NCBI GenBank assembly: GCA_027491355.1
Contig: JAIXWI010000005.1
Location: 1 to 64,000 of the forward strand
From: Bacteroidota bacterium
Lineage (GTDB): Bacteria > Bacteroidota > Bacteroidia > UKL13-3
DNA: 64,000 bases
Reading direction: 5' to 3'
The position numbers and the translations under genes are program-made. Below the pieces are notes generated by a model. That model ran no database searches. It worked only from the letters and a program-made list of their open reading frames with translations, and was not told the origin of the DNA. Below, piece by piece: positions 45,905 to 56,288 of this stretch. Every line of letters starts with the position of its first letter. Within the stretch, counting starts at the first letter, position 1.

Positions 45905-48900
45905 TTACTGTCTCATTAAGCTTACACTTCCTCTCAAGGTTTTTTCGTCTTGAGTTCTGAGCTTGTATTTGAGGGTATAGAAATAGGTTCCATCCGGGCA
46001 TTCAGCACCTGAATTGTTTACCTTACCATTCCAAGTATTGTTTGGATCTGTGGTTTCAAATACCAATTCTCCCCAACGGTTGTATATCTTCAAATCAAAT
46101 ACTTCTTGCCCTTTAATTTCAACAACAAAATTGTCATTCTTGTCATCTCCATTTGGCGTGAACACGTTTGGTATTTTGAAGTCGATAACAAATGCATTGA
46201 ATATTTTCACACAAGCTGAGTCTACACAAGCATCTGGTTCTGGAGTAAATGCCCATACACAAACTGTAAACGAACCGGTGTCATTGCCTAAATTCAACTC
46301 ACCTAAATTGAAGTTAGGAGCATTGTCACCATTTACCTCTTCTTCTTTTAACACACTACCATCTTTGTCTCTTGTTACCTTCCAGTAGTACCTATCTGCT
46401 TCGGTTGTGTCACTTAAATTGCTGATATAGTATTTAGGTAAATCTATAGTATCAGCTCTTAAAGCTGCTTTAGAAAGTAATGCCCTTACAGTAATGGTAT
46501 CTTTGTTGTCACAATTAGGAACGCCTGTTACAAAACGAGTAGAGTGCAAAACAATATGATGTACCCCTTTTTCATTTAGGAAATAACTAAAGGTGGTATC
46601 CTTAACAATGTTTGTTTTGAAGAGGGTATCATAAATACTGCTGTAATCTGCATTGTAATTGTACACCCTAAATTTGGTAATGGTATCCAAGTCAGAGCGG
46701 TTACTTACAACAAACGATTGACCAACACAAATGGCGGTATCAGGAGTATAAGCCCTTACTTTATATGGATTTTTAACAAAAATACGAATTGGTTTTTCAG
46801 CACCTCCAACTGTATCAGGTAATACAATAGATGGACAAGTAGAACTTGCAGGAGAAGTATTGTCATATCCAATTGCAGTTACATAGTATTCCCCTTCTTT
46901 GGTATAAACAAACGAAATCGTATCCGGATTACTCAATGATAATATTGGAGGCATTAACGGAATACCAGAGTTCAACAAAGTTGATTTGGTAACACTGTAG
47001 CTGCCTGAATCATTTGGATAACTTAGAATTTTTAGAGTAAACGGTACACAACCCAAAGTATCATTCAAAAGTTTAATTCTAGGTCTTGGGCCTGCAATGT
47101 ATATTTTTTGAACAAAGGTATCTTGACATCCTTGTTCTGTTTCTATTACCTGCTGAACAGCATACCATCCATTTTTACGGTAATTGTATACTGGGTTAAC
47201 TTCAATTGAACGGAAGGCATCTTTTCCATATCCAAAATCACCAAACCACCACCTTCTTTGTACAATGTTATCGCAAGACGATCCATTGGTTTGGTAGCAC
47301 CAATCATCAACATAAGATTCATCTTTGAATTTTACGGTATCGCTGCATAAGAACAAGCCCTTGCTACTAAATTTAGCATTCGGTTTAACAATCGTTACAA
47401 ACTGTGAACAGGTATCCCAATAACCTAAACTATCTCTAGAAATCATTGATATTTTATACCTACCTGGCGATTTGTATATCCAGAATGGATTTTTTCCATG
47501 CTTATCTACAACACCATCTGATTCAAAATCCCAATAGATACGTTCATAGTAATAGGTTTCCATTTTTGTACAATGGGTTGCACTTGCAGTTGGAGAAGTT
47601 GGTGGTATTCTTACAGGTGTTTTAATCCAATCAATTGGACAATCTTGGTCACCAGGAAGCACAAAATAATTGGTTAAATCGGCAAACATTTTAATAGAGT
47701 CATTTGGATATCCTCTCATGGCAAAACCATGAAAATCTACGTTTACATATTCAGTTAAGCCCGGAGGTAAAGGTCTGAATGGATTGTAAGCTGGCAATGG
47801 CGTGGTTGTAAAAGGTGGAGTAGGCGGATTTACAGATGCTGCATTTGCTGGGAAAGGTCTCCAATAGCGCAAAGAGTCTGTAAAGTTAATTCTTTCGCCA
47901 ATACAGAAAGTTGTATCGTATTTGCCTGTTACATCTGTAATCATGAAAGTATCAATAACCCCAATTACTATTTGTCTGGAAGCAATGTTTTCACACCCTG
48001 TAATGGTACGCATAACATGGTCAATTCTAGTAATGGTATTGGTTCTAACTAAATCTCCTCCACCTGCATCTATTTTCATCTCCCACGAAGATTTAGTGTA
48101 GGTATGAGGTACAGGTTCAATTAAGAATGCAGAGTCAATTCTAATATTTACACGATTTATTTTTTGAGGGGCCAATCTACGTTCTAAATCATCGCAACGC
48201 CAAATAGAATCATACCTGGTGCTGTCTAACACTCTTACTCCAACAGGAATTGTCATTGTTGACATCACAGTCCATGGAATTCTTTGCGAATTGAATTCAA
48301 ATCTAACGCGTCCTAGAGGGTATGTATTGGCCTCATAAAATAATGTATCATACACTCCTGGTTGGTTCTTCCTTTCTTTGTAAATAACAGTGTCGACCAA
48401 ATTGGTATAGAATGAATCTACGGTTGTTGTTCCATCTCCCCAGTTCCAAATGTCTGCTTGTACAAAATCTTGTCTGAGTGTATTTGCATTTGCAAATATT
48501 TTATTTGTTTTAGAAGGGTATGATGGGTAAAAATTCTTACCATGTAAGTACGAGAAAGGCTCACGGTATCTTGGGTTTGCTACATATTTTACATCACCAG
48601 ATGCCGGATCCGTGTATGGATAAAACCTAGAGGTATCAAATCTCTCGTATGTGAAATATGCATCTAAAGTAATAAAATGGAAGAAGTTGTGGTACCATAC
48701 TGTATCTGAAACACAACCAGGGTTAGTAGCTGTTGCACTTGGGTTGTCATATCCGTTTCCTGTAATGATACCAACGGTTACGAAACCTCTTGGATCTCTT
48801 GGCAAATTGGAATATGTAACAGGTGTATTTCCTGGCACATAGTGAGTAACATTCACATTTCCATTAGGATTTTGCCATGCAGTCATAGGATTCCAGTTCG

Positions 48901-51883
48901 GACCATTAAAAAATCCTGGCATTCTGTATCCACCTGGAGTTCTATTGGTTCCTGTCATAGGAGAATTACCGCTAAAGTCTACAAAGGCATCCAACATACA
49001 ACGTGTATTTTGACCATTCCATGTAGGAACTGGATCATTTCTATCAGCAAATGAATCGTAGTTGATTAACAAGAAAGTTCTTCTTGCGCAAGTTGGTGAA
49101 AGACCAGGTGTTCCACCTCCATTGTCGAATACAAATGTTGGATCACCCCCTCCGTCTGCTTTAAGACCAGGACATTCTAATCCTTTTTTACCTAGGCCAA
49201 GAGCATCTGGTTTCATGAGTGGTAATTGTTGGGTAGCTCTACCTGAACAATCCCAATCATCCACATATTGATAGTCTTCAGGAACCATTACATAAGAACC
49301 AGTAGCATCTGTTTGAACAATCAAAGAATCTGGTCCTCTGTAAAAGAACTTGTTGTTGAATAAATTTACACCTTTTTTATAAACCAAAGTTTGCATAAGA
49401 ATGCCCTTGTGGTATTCAGGTATAGTGATGGAGTCTCCTATTAAGTTGTATCGAACTAAATTTTTGACAGGGTCAGTAGATTGGTTGTTGACAGAGTCAT
49501 GCATTGAAAGCACTACTGTGTAACATTTTGAAACAGCCCTTCTAAAGAAATAATCGTAAAGCGTTAAAGGAGGATTGGTGCCAGGTATGACATCTGTTCC
49601 TCTGTACCTTCTAGTTGTTCCATCAGGTAGTTTATCAGCTGGAATTGGGTTAATAATAGTTGTTGGTCTTAACTTGGTTCCTGCAGGAATGGTGTATTGC
49701 CAATAGCCTTTTAAATTAGCAAACGGGTCAGGGATTGGTGCATTCAGCGTTATTTCCCTGTCTGGATTGATGTCTGCGGGATACATATTGGCCATGGTAT
49801 CCGTTCTGGTAGAATAGGCCCCTGAAGAAAATACTTTTTTATTCCACAAAAATGTATCTCTTGGATGAACCAATTTTACTCCATTTACGTTGCCAGGGAA
49901 GGAATAGGTAACTTTTGATGGATCTGTTGTCCAATTGATTGTATCGTATGGAGGGAAATCACGACCATTTTTATACCACCTCAATACATTGTCCCAATTT
50001 TCATAACCATGAATTGGTAGTGAATCAAATGAATATTTACAGTTTAAACCGCCAGCATAAACATTGCCATTTGCCCAGAATCTTGGTTCTGTTCTGTTTC
50101 TGAGGTCTTGTGCTGAAGTATATGGAGGGCCAAATGGAGTTGCTGTCTGACTTGGAACAGAGAATGAAGTACAAGCTGGAGCAAAATCATCCCCAAAATC
50201 CCATTTCATATACAAATCATTTGATTGGTAAACAGTTGATGCGTTAGGGAATTCTACAGGAAAATCTGGTCCACATTGGTTAGCCAAGTATTTTGGAATA
50301 ACAGCAGGTGGAGGACCCTGAATTGCAACATTTGGGCCTAGTATGTTTACACCATAACCATATAACTCAGATCGGAAATAAAATGAATCTCGTTTTGTGA
50401 TGTCATCATTGAAGAATTTCCAATAACTCACAATACTATCTACATAATTGTTTCCGCCTACTTCACTTGGTATTTTACGGAACGCTGATATAGAATCTGG
50501 TTGTGTCCTACCTGGAAATGGCGCAAAAATGTATCCATTAATGGTATTCAATCTAGGATTGTTTCTTGGCGCACCTGGAGGATTGTTAGCATCTGTATAA
50601 TTTTTAACATCATTGATGGTATCAATTCTAGACCAAAAATTCAAAACTTTAGCTGGTTTACCAGGGCATGCAACAGATAACTGAGGGAAGTAATGACCAA
50701 TTCTTTGGTATTTGTAACAAGGTGTAACATCATCTTCAATGATATCCGAACCTGGAGGATTTGCATTGGGATCATTAAAAAACCAAATAATTTTATTTGA
50801 AGAAGAGAACACACCCTGCAAAGGATACATGTTGTACAAGCATACACTTGCATTGTTTCGGTTCATGAAACACACAGAGTCTGCCAATGAATCATTTTGG
50901 TTGGTTCTTCTACTTCTGATATCAAATTGCAATAAAATATTCTCTGGAAGCTGGTCACCACTGAGGTTAAAATCGTAAACATCATCACAATTGAAAAACT
51001 TATGTTTAACGTATAACTTAGGTGCAAAAACACCCCCTTTGATGTATTTATGGGTGAATGAACCCCAATATCTTTGGAAATCTGATGGTGTTGGTGGTTT
51101 TGATGATTCAAATGTATTACCATCACCAAAATCCCATTTAAACCATCCTACGCTTCCTCTTAACAATTGGGTCTGGTTGGTAAAAATATAATCTGAAGTA
51201 TCGCATTTTGGTACTCCAGACAACACAAATTTAGGGTTGATATTGGGCGCCACAAATATATCTTTTGTAAATGTATTGGAACATCCCAATGAGTCAGTAA
51301 CTCTCAAAGTAACGGTATTCAACCTTCCACCTATTGGATAACTGTGTGCAATTTCATCTAAGCCAGGTGTTGGCATGTTTGTTTCAGTACCATCTCCCCA
51401 TACCCAGTACCTTTTCTGAATAGATGTAGAAGGTGCAGCACCTTGCAAAGATTTGTCTTTAAAAACATATGAATTGTTTTTGAAACATTGTGAATCTACG
51501 CTAGACAAAGACCAATTTGCAGTAGGTCTGGAGTAAACAGTTTGATTGAAACTCGTGTTCAAATTGGTACCATTGTTCATCTTGGCAGTTACTTGAACCA
51601 AGTAATTACCTGGTACATTGTAATTGTGGATGTAATAGTTGGATACAGGACTTCCAGTATTCAATGAAATTTTGGTTCCATCACCCATGTCAATTTCATA
51701 ACTGAGCACATCTGCTGGATTTGCCCCTGTTAAAATAACAGTAAGTTCTAAGGTTCCTTTAACACCATTGTGACAGACAACCTTTGGCAAGGCATTGACC
51801 GAAACACTTTGTGCGTTAGAAACAAATGACAAAAGCGAAAACAATAGAAAAATTGTAAGGTGCTTGAGTAATTTCTGTATCAT
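45905..51883 (-). CDS. Giant PKD-domain surface protein with gliding-motility C-terminal (T9SS type B) domain
   Basis: ATG 51883 gives about 1992 residues and a clean signal peptide (L-T-I-F-L-L-F-S-L-L-S-F, cleaved near S-N-A-Q). An ATG at 51925 and a TTG at 51949 are possible longer starts. Several PKD-like modules show G-D-G-T in D-M-G-D-G-T-K, V-W-G-D-G-T-E, W-D-F-G-D-G-N and N-W-G-D-G-T-T contexts. The last 90 residues are the gliding-motility-associated domain: I-P-N-V-F-T-P-N-G-D-D-K-N-D, then Y-N-R-W-G-E-L-V-F, then D-G-T-Y-F-Y-T-L-K-Y. It should be a T9SS-exported surface or adhesive protein. It is third in an operon led by an ECF sigma factor and ends at a strong terminator. Confidence 0.9.
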   Translation of the reverse strand: MIQKLLKHLTIFLLFSLLSFVSNAQSVSVNALPKVVCHNGVKGTLELTVILTGANPADVLSYEIDMGDGTKISLNTGSPVSNYYIHNYNVPGNYLVQVTAKMNNGTNLNTSFNQTVYSRPTANWSLSSVDSQCFKNNSYVFKDKSLQGAAPSTSIQKRYWVWGDGTETNMPTPGLDEIAHSYPIGGRLNTVTLRVTDSLGCSNTFTKDIFVAPNINPKFVLSGVPKCDTSDYIFTNQTQLLRGSVGWFKWDFGDGNTFESSKPPTPSDFQRYWGSFTHKYIKGGVFAPKLYVKHKFFNCDDVYDFNLSGDQLPENILLQFDIRSRRTNQNDSLADSVCFMNRNNASVCLYNMYPLQGVFSSSNKIIWFFNDPNANPPGSDIIEDDVTPCYKYQRIGHYFPQLSVACPGKPAKVLNFWSRIDTINDVKNYTDANNPPGAPRNNPRLNTINGYIFAPFPGRTQPDSISAFRKIPSEVGGNNYVDSIVSYWKFFNDDITKRDSFYFRSELYGYGVNILGPNVAIQGPPPAVIPKYLANQCGPDFPVEFPNASTVYQSNDLYMKWDFGDDFAPACTSFSVPSQTATPFGPPYTSAQDLRNRTEPRFWANGNVYAGGLNCKYSFDSLPIHGYENWDNVLRWYKNGRDFPPYDTINWTTDPSKVTYSFPGNVNGVKLVHPRDTFLWNKKVFSSGAYSTRTDTMANMYPADINPDREITLNAPIPDPFANLKGYWQYTIPAGTKLRPTTIINPIPADKLPDGTTRRYRGTDVIPGTNPPLTLYDYFFRRAVSKCYTVVLSMHDSVNNQSTDPVKNLVRYNLIGDSITIPEYHKGILMQTLVYKKGVNLFNNKFFYRGPDSLIVQTDATGSYVMVPEDYQYVDDWDCSGRATQQLPLMKPDALGLGKKGLECPGLKADGGGDPTFVFDNGGGTPGLSPTCARRTFLLINYDSFADRNDPVPTWNGQNTRCMLDAFVDFSGNSPMTGTNRTPGGYRMPGFFNGPNWNPMTAWQNPNGNVNVTHYVPGNTPVTYSNLPRDPRGFVTVGIITGNGYDNPSATATNPGCVSDTVWYHNFFHFITLDAYFTYERFDTSRFYPYTDPASGDVKYVANPRYREPFSYLHGKNFYPSYPSKTNKIFANANTLRQDFVQADIWNWGDGTTTVDSFYTNLVDTVIYKERKNQPGVYDTLFYEANTYPLGRVRFEFNSQRIPWTVMSTMTIPVGVRVLDSTRYDSIWRCDDLERRLAPQKINRVNIRIDSAFLIEPVPHTYTKSSWEMKIDAGGGDLVRTNTITRIDHVMRTITGCENIASRQIVIGVIDTFMITDVTGKYDTTFCIGERINFTDSLRYWRPFPANAASVNPPTPPFTTTPLPAYNPFRPLPPGLTEYVNVDFHGFAMRGYPNDSIKMFADLTNYFVLPGDQDCPIDWIKTPVRIPPTSPTASATHCTKMETYYYERIYWDFESDGVVDKHGKNPFWIYKSPGRYKISMISRDSLGYWDTCSQFVTIVKPNAKFSSKGLFLCSDTVKFKDESYVDDWCYQTNGSSCDNIVQRRWWFGDFGYGKDAFRSIEVNPVYNYRKNGWYAVQQVIETEQGCQDTFVQKIYIAGPRPRIKLLNDTLGCVPFTLKILSYPNDSGSYSVTKSTLLNSGIPLMPPILSLSNPDTISFVYTKEGEYYVTAIGYDNTSPASSTCPSIVLPDTVGGAEKPIRIFVKNPYKVRAYTPDTAICVGQSFVVSNRSDLDTITKFRVYNYNADYSSIYDTLFKTNIVKDTTFSYFLNEKGVHHIVLHSTRFVTGVPNCDNKDTITVRALLSKAALRADTIDLPKYYISNLSDTTEADRYYWKVTRDKDGSVLKEEEVNGDNAPNFNLGELNLGNDTGSFTVCVWAFTPEPDACVDSACVKIFNAFVIDFKIPNVFTPNGDDKNDNFVVEIKGQEVFDLKIYNRWGELVFETTDPNNTWNGKVNNSGAECPDGTYFYTLKYKLRTQDEKTLRGSVSLMRQ

Positions 51884-51952
51884 ATTTGAGTTACTTATTT
51901 TGTTTAAATTCAATTTTGCTAACATACGGCTATTCTGTTTATTTTTCAAGTT

Positions 51953-52807
51953 TTAACGATTCAAGTATATGTAACCAGCTGCCATACTTGGCCTAGCCTG
52001 TTCTTTGAGCTGGTATTCAAGCACATACCTGTAAGAACCTATGTCTACAGGAATACCTGATTCCTGTTGTGTTCCTTTCCAATGGTTGTTTGGTTTGTCT
52101 GTTTCAAATATTAAAGTTCCATTTAAGTGAAAAATACGCAACCTGTAAAATTGTGTATGCCCTAAAATGATTTCAAATTCATCATTGATACCATCTGAAT
52201 TAGGAGAAAAAGCATTTGGAATAACCAATGGTTCTGGAATGTTATTTTCTGTGGTATGTTCATTTCCGGTTGGATAGCTTTTAGCATCAAGGGGCTCAGC
52301 CAAAACAGCTTCTTTTTCAAGCTCTTGATGGTTAACATGTGTAGGAGAAAAAATTTGTTCAGCAGGAGATTCAATTTTATTGAATGGTTCTTCGTGCAAC
52401 AATGTACTTTTTTCAGGTTCCTCAATGTATTGTAGCTTACTGTCAGTTGGCTGCTGTAACTGAAGCTTTGGAATAGGTTTAGATAAAATGGGCTCTGATG
52501 CAGGAATTGTTGCTGTTCCAACTTTATTTGATGCGGGAATTGAAACCGCTTTTGGTGGCTCAGTTTTCTGTTGATTGTTGGTTACAATAACTATGGCTGC
52601 AGGTATGATTAAAACTGTTAAAATGACCGATTTTAATAGTATGCTGGCTTGTTTGAAAGTTGTAATTGTTTTTGAAATAATCCCATTTGCTTGTTGAGCC
52701 GACACTTTTGTCTTCAAGCTTGAAAATAGGTTTGCAGGCACTTCGGGGCTGAAGTGCTCAAGTTGCTGTTTTAGCAAATTGTCTAATGGATGTTTAGTTT
52801 TTTCCAT
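51953..52807 (-). CDS. Membrane protein with anti-sigma-like N-terminus and gliding-motility C-terminal domain
   Basis: ATG 52807 gives 284 residues and overlaps the sigma gene by 14 bases. Residues 1 to about 50 (L-D-N-L-L-K-Q-Q-L-E-H-F, then V-P-A-N-L-F-S-S-L) resemble the cytosolic start of Bacteroidota anti-sigma-type membrane proteins. One membrane helix (about 55-75, S-V-I-L-T-V-L-I-I-P-A-A-I-V-I-V) is followed by a Pro/Glu/Ser-rich periplasmic linker. The last 90 residues form a gliding-motility C-terminal domain: I-P-N-A-F-S-P-N-S-D-G-I-N-D-E-F, then I-F-H-L-N-G-T-L-I-F. A sorting-type domain on an inner-membrane-anchored protein is odd. The anti-sigma role rests on position and topology. 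Confidence 0.75.
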   Translation of the reverse strand: MEKTKHPLDNLLKQQLEHFSPEVPANLFSSLKTKVSAQQANGIISKTITTFKQASILLKSVILTVLIIPAAIVIVTNNQQKTEPPKAVSIPASNKVGTATIPASEPILSKPIPKLQLQQPTDSKLQYIEEPEKSTLLHEEPFNKIESPAEQIFSPTHVNHQELEKEAVLAEPLDAKSYPTGNEHTTENNIPEPLVIPNAFSPNSDGINDEFEIILGHTQFYRLRIFHLNGTLIFETDKPNNHWKGTQQESGIPVDIGSYRYVLEYQLKEQARPSMAAGYIYLNR

Positions 52808-53348
52808 TTTTGTAACCCTGTTTAGCAAACCAAATATTTTTAAATTGATGCCTTGCCCTTGCCAATTGAGATTTGGATGTACCTTCATTGATGCCCAATA
52901 ATTCTGCAATTTCTGCATGTGAGTAACCCTCAACTGCGTATAAATTCAAAATTGTTTTGTATCCAAATGCCATTTCATTCATAATTTGAAGTATTTCTTG
53001 TTGACCTAGTTTAATCATAGCCCAATTTTCATCCTCAACTTCAGCAATTTCTTCAATTCCGGTTAAATTCAAGTGTTGTTTGTTAGACCTGTAATGTTCT
53101 AATGCAGTTCTTACAAAAACTTGTCTTAACCAGCCTTCTAATTTGCCTTTTCCTTCAAATTGTCCAATTTTATCAAACACCTTTAAAAATCCTTCTTGTA
53201 ATACGTCTTTCGCATCTTCAATTTGAGAACAATACCTCACACAAACCCCATACATGGCGCTCGCAAAAAAATGATAAAAAGCTTCTTGTGCTTTTGGATC
53301 TTTGTTGATACAGCCCCTCAGAATTTTTTCATCTAATTGTTTGCTCAC
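52794..53348 (-). CDS. ECF-type RNA polymerase sigma factor
   Basis: This 184-residue sigma-70 family protein has region 2 (Y-H-F-F-A-S-A-M-Y-G-V-C-V-R-Y, then A-K-D-V-L-Q-E-G-F-L-K-V-F) and region 4 (L-N-L-Y-A-V-E-G-Y-S-H-A-E-I-A-E-L-L-G-I-N-E-G-T-S-K-S-Q-L). These are the core-binding and -35-recognising parts. The start is a GTG at 53348. It heads an operon with a membrane anti-sigma-like protein and a giant T9SS cargo protein. The 127-base divergent gap to the SBBP gene would hold its promoter. Confidence 0.9.
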   Translation of the reverse strand: MSKQLDEKILRGCINKDPKAQEAFYHFFASAMYGVCVRYCSQIEDAKDVLQEGFLKVFDKIGQFEGKGKLEGWLRQVFVRTALEHYRSNKQHLNLTGIEEIAEVEDENWAMIKLGQQEILQIMNEMAFGYKTILNLYAVEGYSHAEIAELLGINEGTSKSQLARARHQFKNIWFAKQGYKNGKN

Positions 53349-53475
53349 TTTGAATTGCTTATACTAATGATGCAAAGAAATACATAAAGGTTGCACGGCA
53401 TGATTATTTTTTTTAAAAAAGAATTAAAACACGCTTTAACTTTAAATTGTATGCTATAATTTGTACATTGGTTCA

Positions 53476-56277
53476 ATGTATTTAAGAATTTTAAGTCTGC
53501 TTTTGATGTTTGTTTTTACTAATTCAATAGCAACTACAAATCAAATAAATAATGCCACAGGCAAATTGGAACTTCTTGAAAACAAAGGCCAATGGGACCA
53601 ATCTATTCTATACAGAGCTAGAAATGCTGCAACAGATGTACATGTTGGATCAAACTTTATACAATACTATTTTTTTGATAAACAATTAGGGTTTACTGGT
53701 AACCACGCCAAAAAACACACCAATACAAGCGCTCAAAAAAACATTCAAATCCATGGAATTCGCATGAAGTTAAATGGAGCTAACACTAATTGTAAATCAA
53801 GTCATTTAGCACTGCCACATTATTATAATTTTTTCAAAGGTGCCGATCCACTCAAATGGGCAAAAGGAGTAGAAGCAACTCACGAAATTCAGCTTCACGA
53901 AATCTATCCTAAAATTGATTTACAAATACAAAGCAACAACAATGGCCTAAAGTATACTTTTGTTTGTTCGCCTCATGCAAATATTTCCAATATTTTGCTT
54001 GAAATAGAAGGTGCAAACAGCTTGAAACTTGAGTATGGAGAACTTCGTTTAAAACATTCTCTGGGAGAAATGATAGAAAAGAAGCCATATGCTTACCAAA
54101 TTATAGAAAAAAAAGAAGTGAGGGTTCCCATTGAATTCGAACTAAAAAACAACAACCTAACTTATAAACTAAAAGGTAAATATGACCCTGCTTATACTTT
54201 GTTTATAGACCCTGAGCTGGTCTTTTTAACCTATTCGGGTTCAACTGTAGACAACTTTGGATGCACCGCAACTCCTGGAGAAAATGGAACCATGTATACG
54301 GGTGGATTGGCATCCAACCCTGATGAAGTGCTTCTGCCAAATGGTAAATACCCAGTTACAGCCGGTGCTTTTCAGTTAACTTATGCTGGTGGTGGCACTT
54401 CTGAAGGGGAAGATTTAAAAGATTTTCCATGTGATATTGTAATCAGTAAATATTCAGCTGATGGAACTAAACTTTTATGGGCTACCTATTTGGGCGGTGA
54501 CAACAATGAAGTGCCACATAGTTTGGTTGTAGACAAATTTGACAATTTGCTCGTATTTGGGAGTTCCTACTCCTCAAACTATCCAACAAAAACTGGCTGT
54601 TACCAAACCAATCGTTCAGGAAGAACAGACATTGTCATCACTAAATTTTCAGCTGACGGTAAAAATTTAATTGGTTCAACTTATGTAGGAGGTTCAAACA
54701 ATGACGGCATCAATTATAACAACATCACGAACTATTTTTTTGCAGACAGTTATAGGGGCGATATTCTAACTGATGAAAATGGTAAAGTAATCGTTGCAAG
54801 TGTTACCCAATCAGCCGACTTCCCTGTTACTTTTGGAAGCTACCAAAATGTGTTGAAAGGATTTCAAGATGGTGTAGTATTTCAATTAGATAGTACCCTT
54901 AAAAACATCGAGTGGTCTACTTTTATTGGAGGAACAAACATTGATGCATTGTACAGCATAGACCTTACTAAACAGAACGAGTTATTTGTTTCAGGTGGAA
55001 CCAATAGTGAAGATTTAGCGGCAATCAGCTCTAATTCATACCAAACCAACAACAAAGGTAATGTAGATGGATTCATTGCAAAGCTAAACCGCAATGGTAC
55101 AAACTTAATTGCTGCAACTTATTGGGGAACCAACCAATACGACCAAATATATTCTTTAGACATTGATCCCAATAACCAAGTGATAGTTGTTGGCCATAGT
55201 GAGGGAGATATGCCTGTTTTAGGCAATGTATATAAAAACAATGGCAGTCACCAATTCATTGGTTCATTTACTAATGATTTAAAAACATTGAATTGGTCTA
55301 CTGTTTTTGGATCAGGTAGACCAAACATTGATGTTACCATTAATGCATTTATGGTAGATGATTGCGGTAGAATTTATGTGAGTTCTTGGGGTGGAAGCAC
55401 CAGCGGAAAAAATACTTCTAAAACCGAGGGAATGCAGGTTAGCTCAAATGCATTCCAAACACAAACAGATGGTTCAGACTTTTACTTGATGTGTTTGGAG
55501 AAAAATGCAGCTGCATTGTTGTATGCAACGTTTTTGGGTGGTGCTGATCCAAATGCTTCAGGAGACCATGTAGACGGTGGAACTAGTAGGTTCGATAAAC
55601 AAGGAATTGTATACCAAAGCATGTGTGCCAGTTGTCCAAGTGTTGGTGGGGTTCATTTTATATCCGACTTAAAAACCTCAACGAACGCATTCAGTGAAAA
55701 AAACCCAAGTCCACGTTGCAGCAACGCTGCCCTAAAATTCGACTTTCAAATAAAAAGTGCGCAATTTGAATTTAACATTGACACCTGTAGCGGGGTTTTT
55801 TCATTTAATAAAGACCCTAAAATAACAGACCCTATCAGTTGGGTATTGCCCGACGGGAAAATGATTGCTGACGATTTTTTCTCTGTAAAAATTGAAGAGC
55901 AATATTATGGAGATACTGTTTTAATGATAGTGATGCCCGGAACTACATGTGCAGATACCGCATTTGCAGTTGTAAACCTACCAGATTCAGCAGCTGATTT
56001 AAAAATACCTAATGTGTTTTCACCCAATGGAGACAAGCTCAATGATGTATTTGAGACTGCTGGCTTGATTAACCAATGTGAAGAGGTGAAAATTGCAATT
56101 TACAACAGGTGGGGACAATTGATGTATGAGTCTTCACAAGCTAATTTTGCATGGAACGGTAAAGACCAATCAGGAGCCGATGCCAGTGAGGGTATTTATT
56201 TTGTATTACTCGATGTAAAAAGAAAAAGTGGAGCAGATACGCGATCTTTTCACTCCACTTTAACCTTACTTAGGTAA
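53476..56277 (+). CDS. Secreted SBBP-repeat protein with DUF7948-like N-terminus and gliding-motility C-terminal domain
   Basis: ATG 53476 gives 933 residues with a signal peptide (I-L-S-L-L-L-M-F-V-F-T-N-S); a TTG 15 bases upstream is unlikely. The N-terminal region (L-L-E-N-K-G-Q-W-D to about residue 235) resembles DUF7948. SBBP-type propeller repeats follow, e.g. L-L-W-A-T-Y-L-G-G-D and L-I-G-S-T-Y-V-G-G-S with V-V-D-K-F-D-N-L-L-V-F-G-S. The last 90 residues are the gliding-motility (T9SS type B) domain: I-P-N-V-F-S-P-N-G-D-K-L-N-D, then Y-N-R-W-G-Q-L-M-Y. It is expected on the surface and is divergent from the sigma operon. Confidence 0.9.
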   Translation: MYLRILSLLLMFVFTNSIATTNQINNATGKLELLENKGQWDQSILYRARNAATDVHVGSNFIQYYFFDKQLGFTGNHAKKHTNTSAQKNIQIHGIRMKLNGANTNCKSSHLALPHYYNFFKGADPLKWAKGVEATHEIQLHEIYPKIDLQIQSNNNGLKYTFVCSPHANISNILLEIEGANSLKLEYGELRLKHSLGEMIEKKPYAYQIIEKKEVRVPIEFELKNNNLTYKLKGKYDPAYTLFIDPELVFLTYSGSTVDNFGCTATPGENGTMYTGGLASNPDEVLLPNGKYPVTAGAFQLTYAGGGTSEGEDLKDFPCDIVISKYSADGTKLLWATYLGGDNNEVPHSLVVDKFDNLLVFGSSYSSNYPTKTGCYQTNRSGRTDIVITKFSADGKNLIGSTYVGGSNNDGINYNNITNYFFADSYRGDILTDENGKVIVASVTQSADFPVTFGSYQNVLKGFQDGVVFQLDSTLKNIEWSTFIGGTNIDALYSIDLTKQNELFVSGGTNSEDLAAISSNSYQTNNKGNVDGFIAKLNRNGTNLIAATYWGTNQYDQIYSLDIDPNNQVIVVGHSEGDMPVLGNVYKNNGSHQFIGSFTNDLKTLNWSTVFGSGRPNIDVTINAFMVDDCGRIYVSSWGGSTSGKNTSKTEGMQVSSNAFQTQTDGSDFYLMCLEKNAAALLYATFLGGADPNASGDHVDGGTSRFDKQGIVYQSMCASCPSVGGVHFISDLKTSTNAFSEKNPSPRCSNAALKFDFQIKSAQFEFNIDTCSGVFSFNKDPKITDPISWVLPDGKMIADDFFSVKIEEQYYGDTVLMIVMPGTTCADTAFAVVNLPDSAADLKIPNVFSPNGDKLNDVFETAGLINQCEEVKIAIYNRWGQLMYESSQANFAWNGKDQSGADASEGIYFVLLDVKRKSGADTRSFHSTLTLLR

Positions 56278-56288
56278 AACCCTAAAAA

